Shown: piece after piece, positions 25,312 to 35,088 of the stretch
Layout: the number at the start of each line of letters is the position of its first letter
Position numbering within the stretch: position 1 is the stretch's first letter
Assembly: GCF_009183365.2 (NCBI RefSeq)
Contig: NZ_CP068230.1
Location: 3,811,001 to 3,875,000, forward strand
Origin: Shewanella algae
Lineage (GTDB): Bacteria; Pseudomonadota; Gammaproteobacteria; Enterobacterales; Shewanellaceae
Reading direction: 5' to 3'
DNA: 64,000 bases
Program-made: the position numbers and the translations under genes
Notes under the pieces: model-generated
What the model was told of the DNA's origin: nothing
Seen by the model: only the letters and a program-made list of their open reading frames with translations
Database searches by the model: none

Positions 25312-27003
25312 TCAAAGAGTATCGCAAAACATTTCCCTAACACCTTGACCACTCTTGAACGCACAATCAATGGCTAATTGTCTATCGGCACTGAGGTTAC
25401 CCATCTCCTGGTCAATGAGTTCAGCCCCCTGTTCCAGGGTATTGGCTTCTATCACGGTTTGGAAAAGCTGCAAATACCAGTTTTGGTTCGGCCTTAACGC
25501 TACTCCTTGTCTTTCAAAGTACTGGCATGTTCGAATGATCACAGAGCATTGCATCATCACATAGGTGGACTTCGCTTCTGTATTGCTCCATAACTGTTCT
25601 ATGCTCATTAACGCAAATAAGCCAGACAAAGTTTGAGCAAGCAAATATTGCCCCACCAATTCAGCTGTATCCTGATTTCGATATTTTAAGTGGGAGTCAA
25701 CAATGAAAAAGATACTAAAACAACATTCCGCCATCGAAGTAACCAACTGCTTATTTTCAGGGAATCCCTTATCCCTCAAGCCGGAAACAACATCATCCAA
25801 TACAACTTCGTATATGTTGGACAACAAAGTATCCAAAGCAGCAGGTAATTGAAGCTGCTCGTCAGCAGCCGATACAGAGTCGGACTTACGCAATGCGACC
25901 ACTAGCTCTTCGAGCATATTCGTCAGTATCAAAACTTCGTTTTCAGAGAACTGATCCAAGTACTGGAAGTCATAGTCATTAATAAAGAGAGTTTTTTTAT
26001 CACAGCGAATACTACAAATTTCACTTAAGGAAAAACTCTCTACCTTTCTCAGCGTACCTTTAGCCCAAATAGCATGAGGAGTCACAACCAAAAAATCTTT
26101 GGTTGTTTGCATAAAGGTGTTATCCACAATCATCAGGATATCGTAAGGTTCGATTTTACCCTCTGATATTTCGATGACTTTTCTGACTTTGTGGACTTTG
26201 ATAGCCGGCGCGATTTGGATTTGTTGGGATAGACGATGCCTCTTGGCCACGGCGTTAACTATATCCAAGTAGACCCGCTGATAGCTACCTTCAAAAGCGG
26301 GCTTGGGACAGGATTCCTGCTCCGGCTTTTCAGGCTTAAGGCTTTCGGGGGCAGCGCTTTCAGCTTTGTCGCTCGCCGGTGCTGTATTACTGGCCGGAGC
26401 TGTATTGGTGAGAGATACGCCACCATTTGCATCTGCTGCCGGAATAACACTCTCGGTTGTAACGCCTTCAGGGGGAAGATTTTCAGCAGTAACGCTCGTC
26501 GAAGCAGTGTTGCCGACAGAAGCTTCACCATTTGCAACAGCTGCCGGAGTCACGCAGGCTTGTGCCACATTCGAAACTTCAGCAGTTTCTGTCGCCCCTG
26601 TATTGCCTTGTATCTTTTGGGCCAGTTTTTCCAACAGTTTCAATAAAACCGCGGGCTTCATACCGGAACCCGCCATACCAAAAGCACAGCCTTGCCCCAA
26701 CAACAGATCTGAACCGTCAACAGCATGCTCTTGACTGGTGTTTATCAACTCTTCCCACGACATGTGGTTTTTTGCAGAAGTTGTTGTCCAGTCATTTTTC
26801 CAAAACAATCCTTCAGATGTAAATGCCAGACCATTTTTTGCAGAACCAAACACCGTAGAATCGACTATGGCATAAATATCGACCGATGATGACATGCCAT
26901 AACATGCACTTGCATTTTTAGCTTTCTTGCTGGGTATGTTGGGCGCAACAAAAAGCCCATCAGAGTGGAAGTTCTGCAAAATCTCCAGCACATCTGTTTC
27001 CAT
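25312..27003 (-). CDS. Protein with two PH-like halves, unknown function
   Basis: 563 residues, AGGATAA before the ATG. Residues about 30-95 (VDIYAIVDSTVFGSAKNGLA, GLFWKN) and about 280-350 (YDILMIVDNTFMQTTKDFLV, AIWAKG) are copies of one beta-rich unit resembling bacterial PH-like domains that respond to being in or out of use. Between them is a 100-residue low-complexity Ala/Thr/Ser/Pro linker with repeated TESVIPAA/ENLPPEG-type units. The C-terminal 200 residues are helical. No membrane segment or signal. The neighbours are rtcR and a transposase remnant. Function unknown; a cytosolic scaffold is a guess. Confidence 0.5.
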   Translation of the reverse strand: METDVLEILQNFHSDGLFVAPNIPSKKAKNASACYGMSSSVDIYAIVDSTVFGSAKNGLAFTSEGLFWKNDWTTTSAKNHMSWEELINTSQEHAVDGSDLLLGQGCAFGMAGSGMKPAVLLKLLEKLAQKIQGNTGATETAEVSNVAQACVTPAAVANGEASVGNTASTSVTAENLPPEGVTTESVIPAADANGGVSLTNTAPASNTAPASDKAESAAPESLKPEKPEQESCPKPAFEGSYQRVYLDIVNAVAKRHRLSQQIQIAPAIKVHKVRKVIEISEGKIEPYDILMIVDNTFMQTTKDFLVVTPHAIWAKGTLRKVESFSLSEICSIRCDKKTLFINDYDFQYLDQFSENEVLILTNMLEELVVALRKSDSVSAADEQLQLPAALDTLLSNIYEVVLDDVVSGLRDKGFPENKQLVTSMAECCFSIFFIVDSHLKYRNQDTAELVGQYLLAQTLSGLFALMSIEQLWSNTEAKSTYVMMQCSVIIRTCQYFERQGVALRPNQNWYLQLFQTVIEANTLEQGAELIDQEMGNLSADRQLAIDCAFKSGQGVREMFCDTL

Positions 27004-27171
27004 TTATCCTGTTCCTTGTATAAAACCTTGCTCAATACATAGCTATGTAACGTATTGATATAATTTGAGTAAGAACAAGGATAAGTGCAGCAAGCAACCC
27101 CCTGCAATGCTTTCTTAACAAAAGTATGAACTCAAACGACATCATCAATCCTGCCCCTGTGTCCTACAGGT

Positions 27172-27300
27172 TCTACCGGGTGTCTGCCATGACAACAGCA
27201 GCCATATTGAACCGCTTACCCATCGATAACAGGCTCAAGCTGACGACCGACTTTAGCCATGTATTCAAAGGGCCGGATGGTACACTGGAAGTGGGTTCAG
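27172..27300 (+). pseudogene. Decayed transposase C-terminal fragment, copy 1
   Basis: About 130 bases align with the other two fragments: a CHDNSSHIEPL-like stretch, then in another frame PIDNRLKLTTDFSHVFKGPDGTLE. The frame changes mid-way and the ends are missing. The protein it derives from looks like the C-terminal part of Shewanella/Vibrio IS200-like (REP-associated tyrosine) transposases, recalled from memory and not searched. Confidence 0.5.
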
Positions 27301-27432
27301 GAGGGAATGAGAGTATCCGTGAAAAATCATCTATTTCAATGGACAAGAAGCAGCCCAAGCTTTTAAAACAGTATGATAGGGATAGCTGGCTCTTATGAGC
27401 AATAAAAGCCAGCTTAAACAAAAACATCAGAT

Positions 27433-28542
27433 TTAACATTCATTAACTGGTACTCTAAATACGTATTTTAGAGCCCCCCCCTGATAGAAATAAACCGTAC
27501 AAGTTTGGTATCCGCCGCCACTAGGTCCGCCGGTATTTTCACCAATATTGCTGAAGTTGGAGGGACCACCTGATGAATTCTTAAAGTCACCACTTTCACG
27601 TAGTGTTTTTAACTTGCTAAGAATGCAGGGGTCAGTAAAAGCGAGAGGACCATTTTTTCCCTTCAACTGTGCTAAAGTATAGCCTCCAGCGACTACCGAA
27701 AGATCATTCAATGTTAAATCAATTATTGGTGTAGCTGCAATGTTGTCATTTTTCATAATCCTTAAGTCAAATAAAAGGTAATCTGTCATAAACCCACCAC
27801 CCTCAGACTGTCTAAAGCCGAACTGAAGTGATAAGGATGGATCTTTACTTGTATATTTAAGACCCACTGTTCCCAGCCGATTACTGAGATTTACTTGTAC
27901 ATCATTTATATCGACTGACGATCCATTCTTACTCAATACAGCGTGAACATTTTTCAAAAGGGGGGTACCGTTAACTATATCTGACTTTAACTTATTTTCT
28001 ATATCCGTTAATTTATTTGGATCAACTATAGCAGCAAGTGCAGTATCGGTTGGGCAACCGCTTGAAACACCAGAACTGTCATCCTGATTACTATCATATA
28101 ATCCAACTTGATTAATTCCTGCTGAGATAATACCAATCTCGTCTCGACGAATTTTATTTTGTTCTACAACTGACTTTTTTAAGGCTCCATAGGCTAGCCC
28201 AGCATCTGACAAAAGAGACTTTTTTTCTGATGTTATAGAAAAAGGCCAAGTTGTCGCTTCATAAGATATCCCATCAAACCTATGCCCTACACTGAAACTA
28301 TAAACAACACCGGTATTTGGATTGACCAGGGCTATTTTATTGCTCGTTGAGCCACAAATCATGTTATCTGGTGTCATGGGCTGAGTTCTGTCTTCCGGGT
28401 AACAATTCAGACGTGGCGTAAAATTTTTAACAGCAAACTGTCGCGCACTAGCATCATTTGTACAACTTGAGCACAAATAGTTCTGAGTAGCCATTGATGA
28501 AAATGGTAAAATCCCCATCAGTAAAAAAAATATTTTTTTCAC
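27433..28542 (-). CDS. Secreted Cys-containing protein of unknown function
   Basis: 369 residues from a GTG start at 28542 with an excellent Shine-Dalgarno sequence (AAGGAGGTG). The signal peptide is MKKIFFLLMGILPFSSMA. Mature features are a CSSC pair near residue 24, further Cys at about 47, 63, 162, 306, 348 and 369 (the last residue, PVNEC), and a GGPSGGGY glycine-rich stretch near the C-terminus. I recognise no family. Base composition is clearly AT-richer than the core genes, and it lies between two transposase remnants, so recent transfer is likely. Confidence 0.6.
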   Translation of the reverse strand: MKKIFFLLMGILPFSSMATQNYLCSSCTNDASARQFAVKNFTPRLNCYPEDRTQPMTPDNMICGSTSNKIALVNPNTGVVYSFSVGHRFDGISYEATTWPFSITSEKKSLLSDAGLAYGALKKSVVEQNKIRRDEIGIISAGINQVGLYDSNQDDSSGVSSGCPTDTALAAIVDPNKLTDIENKLKSDIVNGTPLLKNVHAVLSKNGSSVDINDVQVNLSNRLGTVGLKYTSKDPSLSLQFGFRQSEGGGFMTDYLLFDLRIMKNDNIAATPIIDLTLNDLSVVAGGYTLAQLKGKNGPLAFTDPCILSKLKTLRESGDFKNSSGGPSNFSNIGENTGGPSGGGYQTCTVYFYQGGALKYVFRVPVNEC

Positions 28543-28649
28543 CTTACACCTCCTTGTTTACACCACTGTTACCAGCTTATAACCCACCAGTCAACCACTC
28601 CGGTCATTGTTCTTCAATCATCTTTTTACTTCTGGGTGATGTAACCTGT

Positions 28650-29077
28650 TGGCCTGCATAGTTTATGTTGACCAGAACCCTATTCGCGCTGGAATAACCA
28701 AAATCCTGGAGGACTCAGACTATAGCAGTATTCAACGGCAGATACGGGCAGGGATACTGGATAAAAACACCTGAACTATTACCCTTTGGCGACAATGAAC
28801 GGCATAACACGCCACAAGGATTGCACTTTGAAGCCAAGGATTATTTAATGACAGGTTGATGATACCGGATACATTATCCGCCACAACAACAGCAGCCATA
28901 TTGAACCGCTTAAACACCCCATCAATGACGAGCTCAGCTAACCAAGGGCCTTAGTCGTTTGTTCAAAGGGCCGGATGGTACGCTGGAGCCACTTACAGCG
29001 CTTTGTAAAGCCGGAGCTGTGGTTCTGCAACGACGGTGAAGGCAAGGAGCAGTTATTTGTCGGAAGCTTTTTAGCTG
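28650..29077 (+). pseudogene. Decayed transposase C-terminal fragment, copy 2 (longest)
   Basis: Translating in successive frames gives VYVDQNPIRAGITKILEDSD, then ELLPFGDNERHNTPQGLHF, then VDDTGYIIRHNNSSHIEPL, then FKGPDGTLEPLTALCKAG and a final RKLFS-stop. These follow one another in the order seen in IS200-like/REP-associated transposases, but with at least three frameshifts or stops. It is a dead fragment without the N-terminal HUH catalytic part. Confidence 0.65.
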
Positions 29078-29224
29078 AATCTCCGAGGCTCCCTGGTACT
29101 AATCTCGGTGAAAGGTCAAAATTTTGCATTATTTATCTTTATTTGATATAAATGGCCAATCACAACATATAAAAAGCAAGGGTCAAAATAACCTAATTTA
29201 GAACCTTGAAAAAGAGGAAATAAA

Positions 29225-31543
29225 ATGGAATTTGTTATTGGGTTATTTGTAACTTATTTGCTTTATAGATTTTTTAAAGGTAAGAAGAACGATAAACCTT
29301 CTGCACAAAATCCGTCTCCCCAAAGAACTCACCAACCTTTTTCCGAAAAAACAAAAGTCTCTGAAAGTAGAACGTCATCGCCCAGTATTGCTGTAGGTTC
29401 TTCCAGCATAAGTGTATCCAGTTCGTCTAATCATGCTTATTTAGACGATGATGATGACTTTGCTACTTTTACTATTCATACAAGCTTTGGCCGAGAGCCA
29501 GAAAAAACAACGAACAAACAAAAAGGTCGATGGATAAGTGTAGATGAACAACTTTCTGTTAATGGAAGACAGTTAACGAAAGGCTTTTTCTACTTTGGTG
29601 GAGTAATGAATTCACTAGATGGGTACGGTATAGAGCCATCTCTAGTGGATGATAAACGCCCGGCTTCAAGTCCCTCGGTAGATTCAGAAATATACACTGA
29701 TGAATCCTTAGGGTACTGGCCAACTTACGCATCCTTATCTAAAGGCTGTAGAGGCGCTTACCTAGATTGGCTCGCCTCTGATCGCTCAAACCCCAGTACG
29801 CCAATTGGTTATGTCTTCATCTATTTCTACGGGTTTGAGAGAAGAGTCATCGAAAACAAATCCAATAATCAAATATCTAATGAAGAGTACATAGCAATAT
29901 TTGAAGAAGTGTTGCGTCTCAATAGCGTTTTCAACGCAAATCGTTCGTTCAGAGGATACTCTACTAATTTCCTCGAACTAATGGCACTTCAAAGACCCTC
30001 CTTATTAGAAGATAGACTGTCAGATATACCAGAAACTAATAATGCATTGTCATTCAGAGTTAAACTTGCAAAAACTATAGCCAATGGAAACCCTGTAACA
30101 GCTCCCTTAGCTTTAGAGTGGCTAAAAAATACATTCGAGTATTCCCTAAAAACTCCCGCCCGTAGATGTGAAGAAGAGTTTAGCCAGCTTTTCCAAATTA
30201 GATTTTCTGACAAGTTTGGCGAAGGAATTTCCGTAAAACCCAATAAAACTAAACTGCGACTTTCATACCATGCGGCAAGCAATGGTGTGCATGGGGTTGA
30301 TTTGGAGTTGGGTGACTTACCTGATCCAAGTATTCTCAAAGGCCCAATTAAAAAGCTCATTCCTATTGCCGAACAATGTACAGAAGAGTTGAGCAGCTAT
30401 AGCCGTTACTTAGGAAAAGCTGATACCTCAAGGAGTGATATTGCAGCGCTGATGTTATTACCTAAAGAATTGGCAAACGAAGCAAACTCACCAGTTATAG
30501 AAACATTTAAGTCTTGGGCAAATCAGATAATTAGTTCAAATGATGGACTAACCACAGTCAAGGATTTCTGGACTCATACAGGTACACCTCTCCCTAAGGC
30601 GTTTAACAAAAAAGAAAATGAACTAGTCGCTAACTTGGCTGCTAAGGCTGAAATAGGTATTGCGCCAGACCAACGTTTTCACCATGCAAAATTGAAAACC
30701 GATGATAACATTGTGCTCTTCTCACCGGGCCATGGAGAGTTTTTTGAGCCAAGCTCGACATTCAATCAAGTAAGTTTAGCAATTAGGTTAGGGGCAATGG
30801 TCGCAACGATAGATGGTACTGTAGATCATCATGAGAAAATCGCCTTACAAACGTTGATAAACCACGATGACAAACTCTCACCTTCTGAAAAGAACTCGTT
30901 AAATGCATATTTAACTTGGCGTCTAAATTCTCCTGTAAATAATACCGGATTGAAAGCTAGGATTGAAAAACTCGGCGTTCCACAGGTTGAATTCTTGAAA
31001 AGATTCATGCTTTCCATCGCTCTTGCTGATGGAAAAATCGATGCTTCTGAAATTAAGCAAATCGAAAAGTTATATACCTCATTAGGCTTAGATAAGTCAC
31101 TCGTTACAAGTGACATTCATGCATTTGCCTCCAGTAAACAACCTATCTCAGCCACATCTAAAGACGCTTCAATTGATAAAAGTACCTTTCAGTTGGATGA
31201 AGGTATTCTAGCTATGCATGAAAGTGACACCAACGATGCAAAGAGTATGCTGGAGAGTATATTTGCCGTTGATGAAGAAGCTGAACTGGAAATGAGCCCC
31301 ACCGCTGATGTCAATGAAGAAAGCTTAGATAGCCCTTACAAAGAGCTTTTTGAAACTTTGATAGCTAAAGAGTCGTGGCCACGTAAAGAAGTTCATGAAC
31401 TGTGCAGCAAACTAAACATAATGGTTGATGGCGCATTAGAAACTATTAATGACTGGGCTTATGACAAAGTTGATGCGCCAGTTCTAGATGACGATGGTGA
31501 TATCTATGTCGATCTAGAAATCGTAGAAGAATTGAAGGGATAA
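29225..31543 (+). CDS. TerB-N/TerB/TerB-C membrane-anchored protein
   Basis: 772 residues. An N-terminal transmembrane helix (residues 3-17, then RFFKGKK) and a Ser-rich linker lead to a TerB-N domain at about 100-310 (GRWISVDEQL, LTKGFFYFGG, YWPTYASLSKGCRGAYLDWL, FIYFYGFERRV). A TerB-like helical region sits at about 510-640 (ATIDGTVDHHEKIALQ and LADGKIDASEIKQIEKLY), and a TerB-C domain occupies the last 70 residues. These domains occur in predicted stress and DNA-processing systems. Good ribosome site (GAGGAAATAAA). It is the first gene of a tight three-gene operon with an ATPase and a helicase and probably forms its membrane-linked scaffold. Confidence 0.72.
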   Translation: MEFVIGLFVTYLLYRFFKGKKNDKPSAQNPSPQRTHQPFSEKTKVSESRTSSPSIAVGSSSISVSSSSNHAYLDDDDDFATFTIHTSFGREPEKTTNKQKGRWISVDEQLSVNGRQLTKGFFYFGGVMNSLDGYGIEPSLVDDKRPASSPSVDSEIYTDESLGYWPTYASLSKGCRGAYLDWLASDRSNPSTPIGYVFIYFYGFERRVIENKSNNQISNEEYIAIFEEVLRLNSVFNANRSFRGYSTNFLELMALQRPSLLEDRLSDIPETNNALSFRVKLAKTIANGNPVTAPLALEWLKNTFEYSLKTPARRCEEEFSQLFQIRFSDKFGEGISVKPNKTKLRLSYHAASNGVHGVDLELGDLPDPSILKGPIKKLIPIAEQCTEELSSYSRYLGKADTSRSDIAALMLLPKELANEANSPVIETFKSWANQIISSNDGLTTVKDFWTHTGTPLPKAFNKKENELVANLAAKAEIGIAPDQRFHHAKLKTDDNIVLFSPGHGEFFEPSSTFNQVSLAIRLGAMVATIDGTVDHHEKIALQTLINHDDKLSPSEKNSLNAYLTWRLNSPVNNTGLKARIEKLGVPQVEFLKRFMLSIALADGKIDASEIKQIEKLYTSLGLDKSLVTSDIHAFASSKQPISATSKDASIDKSTFQLDEGILAMHESDTNDAKSMLESIFAVDEEAELEMSPTADVNEESLDSPYKELFETLIAKESWPRKEVHELCSKLNIMVDGALETINDWAYDKVDAPVLDDDGDIYVDLEIVEELKG

Positions 31544-31546
31544 ATA

Positions 31547-32854
31547 ATGGTTGCAAAAAGAATACGAGCTAAAGAAAGAGATGCAATTATCCAATCTCTG
31601 AAGTCAGGTGTTACTCCTAAGATTGGAATCCAGCATATCCAAGTAGGTCGAGTAAATGAATTAAAAGCGCTAATCCAAGACATTGATCGGATCTCAGATG
31701 GAGGTTCAGCTTTCAGGCTCATTATCGGCGATTATGGTTCTGGTAAAACATTCTTTTTAAGTGTTGTACGCGCTATTGCTCTAGAGAATAAGCTTGTAAC
31801 CGTCAATGCAGACTTATCTCCTGATAGACGTATTCATGCATCGGCTGGTCAAGCTAGGAACCTTTACTCTGAGCTAATGCGTAACATGGCTACTCGCAAC
31901 AAACCTGATGGTAGTGCTTTAACCAGTGTCGTTGAAAAGTTCATCACAGAAGCAATGAAAGAAGCTGATACTTCAGGAAAAAGTATAAATTCAATTATCC
32001 ATGAAAAATTAGCATCACTTTCTGAACTGGTTGGCGGTTATGATTTTGCTAAAGTTATTGAGGCTTATTGGATAGGTCATGAGAAAGATGATGAGATATT
32101 AAAAGCTAGCGCCATAAAATGGTTACGAGCAGAGTATTCAACTAAAACCGATGCCCGAAATGACCTAGGAGTTCGAACAATTATTTCTGATGCATCTTTT
32201 TATGATGCACTGAAATTAATGAGTTTATTTGTCAGACAAGCTGGCTACCAAGGGCTTCTAGTTAATTTAGACGAGATGGTAAATCTGTATAAGTTGAACA
32301 ACACCACAGCGAGAACTTCTAACTATGAACAAATACTCCGAATTCTAAACGATTGCTTGCAAGGAAGCGCTGAGTATTTGGGCTTCCTTCTCGGCGGAAC
32401 CCCTGAGTTTCTGCTAGATCCACGTAAAGGCTTGTATAGCTATGAAGCACTACAATCTAGATTGGCAGATAACAGCTTTGCTAAACAAGCGGGCGTGATT
32501 GATTATTCGTCACCAGCCCTACACCTCGCTAGCTTAACCCCAGAAGAACTTTATATTTTGCTTAAAAACTTGCGTCATGTTTATGCTGAAGGTGACGAAA
32601 CGAAGTACTTGGTTCCAGACGAATCTCTCAAAGCGTTCTTACAGCATTGCAGCCAAACTATAGGGGATGCGTATTTTCGAACGCCACGTAACACCATTAA
32701 AGCATTTTTAGACATGCTCGCAGTAATCGACCAAAACCCGCAAATTGCGTGGCATAGTCTAATCTCATCAGTAGCAATAAATGAAGATAAGCCTTCCGAT
32801 GTTGAACTCGAAACAGAGGACAATGAAGATGGATTTGCTGACTTCAAACTATGA
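31547..32854 (+). CDS. BrxD-like ATPase (BREX-type ATP-binding domain, DUF2791)
   Basis: 435 residues. AAA+ P-loop NTPase with Walker A GDYGSGKT near residue 60 and Walker B GLLVNLDEMVNLY near 233. The opening RAKERDAIIQSLKSGVTPKIG, the GRVNELKAL before the P-loop and LGGTPEFLLDPRKGLYSYEALQSRL are characteristic of the DUF2791/BrxD family, found in BREX and related defence loci. No other BREX gene is nearby. It starts 3 bases after the TerB gene and its stop overlaps the helicase start (ATGA), indicating translational coupling. Confidence 0.75.
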   Translation: MVAKRIRAKERDAIIQSLKSGVTPKIGIQHIQVGRVNELKALIQDIDRISDGGSAFRLIIGDYGSGKTFFLSVVRAIALENKLVTVNADLSPDRRIHASAGQARNLYSELMRNMATRNKPDGSALTSVVEKFITEAMKEADTSGKSINSIIHEKLASLSELVGGYDFAKVIEAYWIGHEKDDEILKASAIKWLRAEYSTKTDARNDLGVRTIISDASFYDALKLMSLFVRQAGYQGLLVNLDEMVNLYKLNNTTARTSNYEQILRILNDCLQGSAEYLGFLLGGTPEFLLDPRKGLYSYEALQSRLADNSFAKQAGVIDYSSPALHLASLTPEELYILLKNLRHVYAEGDETKYLVPDESLKAFLQHCSQTIGDAYFRTPRNTIKAFLDMLAVIDQNPQIAWHSLISSVAINEDKPSDVELETEDNEDGFADFKL

Positions 32855-35052
32855 TTGATGAACATGAAAAATTAGACCATCGGATTCAGCGCTGGATATT
32901 CAAACAAGGCTGGACTGGCTTACGAGAAATACAATGCCTTGCTATTGAACCTATATTGTCTGAAAAGACAGATGTGCTGATCAGCGCTTCAACCGCAGCA
33001 GGAAAGACAGAGGCATTTTTCTTGCCTGCGCTCAGCACTATCGCACCTCAAGAAACGGGTGTAGGGATCCTTTACGTTAGCCCTCTAAAAGCCCTTATAA
33101 ATGACCAAGATAGGCGCTTAGAAAGTCTGTCTGACCTGTTAGAAATACCGGTTACTGCCTGGCATGGTGATAGCTCACAGGGCCGAAAGAAGAAGTTAAA
33201 AGCATCGCCGTCTGGTGTCGTGTTAATAACACCTGAGTCATTGGAGTCATTACTCATCAGAGACTCAGGCTGGATCAAAGCTGCATTCTCTAATTTGAAA
33301 TATATCGTTATTGACGAGTTTCATGCCTTTATTGGTTCTGAGCGCGGCCATCACTTACTCTCTTTACTACATAGACTTGAACACCTTCTCGGAAGACTAA
33401 AAACACCAATCCCGAGAGTAGCTTTGAGTGCTACGCTTGGTGAGTTAGAGAAAGTACCTCTATCACTTCGCCCTAATCGATCTTTACCTTGCAAGATCAT
33501 CAAAGATACACATTCGACTTCCACCCTGAAGGTTCAGGTAAAGGGGTATGTAAACCCTGCTAACTTAGAAGCTGAGTCTTCCAATGATGCCGAATATACG
33601 ATCTGTCAAGATTTATTTAAATTTTGTCGAGGCGGAAATCACCTTGTGTTTGCAAATAGTAGGAGCCGTACAGAAAGCATTGCGGCTACATTATCTGACT
33701 TCTGTGAAGAAAAAATTGTACCGAATGAATTTTTTCCTCACCATGGTTCGCTATCTAAAGATCTTCGAGAAAGCTTAGAAAAGCGATTGCAACAGGAGCA
33801 TTATCCTACCACAGCGATTTGCACAATGACTCTTGAACTAGGCATTGATATCGGCAAGGTAAACTCAGTAATTCAAGTAACAGCCCCCCACTCTATTTCA
33901 AGTTTACGTCAAAGAATGGGACGCTCAGGAAGACGCGGTGGAGCCTCAATATTACGAATGCTCATCGCTGAAGCTGAATTGATAAAAGACTCTAGCGTCA
34001 TTGACAAGCTGAGACTGGAGCTTATTCAGTCTCTGGCCATGATCAGACTTCTTATCGGCAGTAAATGGTATGAACCAGCTGATACATCACTTTATCACTT
34101 CTCAACACTCCTTCATCAAATACTTGCGGTTACTGCACAATGGGGAGGAATTAGAGCAGAGCAATTATTTAGTTTGCTCTGTAAAGATGGCCCTTTTCAA
34201 AACGTTAATGTTGAAAACTTCAAAGCACTACTTATCCACATGGGCAAAACAGAACTCATAACTCAGTTAGGAAGTGGTGAATTGGTGCTTGGCCTTTTGG
34301 GAGAAAAGCTGACAAGCCATTACTCGTTCTATGCTGTTTTTAAAACGCCTGAAGAGTTCCGGATTGTATGTGGAACCAAATCACTCGGAACGCTGCCTGT
34401 AGATTCATTGGTATTAGAAGGGCAGTATATTGTTTTCGGTGGAAAACGTTGGAAAGTAAACGACATAGATCGCGAAAAGAAAGTCATTTATGTGGAGCAT
34501 GCAAAAGGTGGCAAGCCGCCTAAATTTGGTGGGACGGGCTTGAACATACATGATGTTGTCCGGCAGGAGATGTTCCAAATATTAAAAGACGGTGACTACA
34601 GAATTTCTGTGGGGGATCGGAAAGTCGACTTCGCTAATTCAGCGGCACGAGAACTGTTTGGTGAGAGTGTAAGATATTTCGAAGATGCAAAGCTCTCTAG
34701 AGAACCACTGCTCCAGGTTGGCAATACAACTTATATATTCCCATGGCTTGGCGACAAAGTGGTAAATACAATTGTCGCCTTGCTAATCCAACATGGCTTT
34801 GAAGCTGGTGCATATGCAGGAGTCATAGAAGTAGAAAAAGCGTCATTAGAAAGTGTTCGCTCAACATTGCTCAAACTTGCTTCAACGGAACTCCCAACAG
34901 AAACAGAACTTGCACAGCAAGTATTGGAAAAACGTATCGAAAAATTTGATGATTTTTTGCCAGAAAACATTCTATCCATTGGGTATGGAGCAAAAGCTTT
35001 TGATATAAAAAATGCTAAAAGTTTTTTTAAGAGTTTAGCTTTCAGTGGGTAG
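32851..35052 (+). CDS. Lhr-like superfamily 2 helicase (BrxHI-type)
   Basis: 733 residues. DEAD/DEAH motor core: Q-like region QRWIFKQGWTGLREIQ, motif I SASTAAGKTEA, Ia VSPLKALINDQ, II DEFHAF, III SATLGE, IV HHGSLSKDLRESLE, V TLELGIDIGKV, VI QRMGRSGRRGG. Residues after about 400 form a winged-helix and Lhr-type C-terminal region. It would unwind or remodel DNA using ATP. ATGA overlap with the ATPase gene. Same general class as the BrxHI helicases that accompany BrxD-like ATPases. Confidence 0.78.
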   Translation: MIDEHEKLDHRIQRWIFKQGWTGLREIQCLAIEPILSEKTDVLISASTAAGKTEAFFLPALSTIAPQETGVGILYVSPLKALINDQDRRLESLSDLLEIPVTAWHGDSSQGRKKKLKASPSGVVLITPESLESLLIRDSGWIKAAFSNLKYIVIDEFHAFIGSERGHHLLSLLHRLEHLLGRLKTPIPRVALSATLGELEKVPLSLRPNRSLPCKIIKDTHSTSTLKVQVKGYVNPANLEAESSNDAEYTICQDLFKFCRGGNHLVFANSRSRTESIAATLSDFCEEKIVPNEFFPHHGSLSKDLRESLEKRLQQEHYPTTAICTMTLELGIDIGKVNSVIQVTAPHSISSLRQRMGRSGRRGGASILRMLIAEAELIKDSSVIDKLRLELIQSLAMIRLLIGSKWYEPADTSLYHFSTLLHQILAVTAQWGGIRAEQLFSLLCKDGPFQNVNVENFKALLIHMGKTELITQLGSGELVLGLLGEKLTSHYSFYAVFKTPEEFRIVCGTKSLGTLPVDSLVLEGQYIVFGGKRWKVNDIDREKKVIYVEHAKGGKPPKFGGTGLNIHDVVRQEMFQILKDGDYRISVGDRKVDFANSAARELFGESVRYFEDAKLSREPLLQVGNTTYIFPWLGDKVVNTIVALLIQHGFEAGAYAGVIEVEKASLESVRSTLLKLASTELPTETELAQQVLEKRIEKFDDFLPENILSIGYGAKAFDIKNAKSFFKSLAFSG

Positions 35053-35088
35053 TCCCCCCGAAAAATAGCGGCCCCAAAGTAGGAGTTT

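Noticed and set aside
27126..27398. 90-codon plus-strand frame between the PH-like and secreted-protein genes
   Set aside because: Its informative part is the decayed transposase fragment read across a frameshift.
29225..35052. Calling the TerB/BrxD/helicase operon a BREX system
   Set aside because: brxA, brxB, brxC, pglX and pglZ are all absent in the window; only the ATPase and helicase classes are shared.
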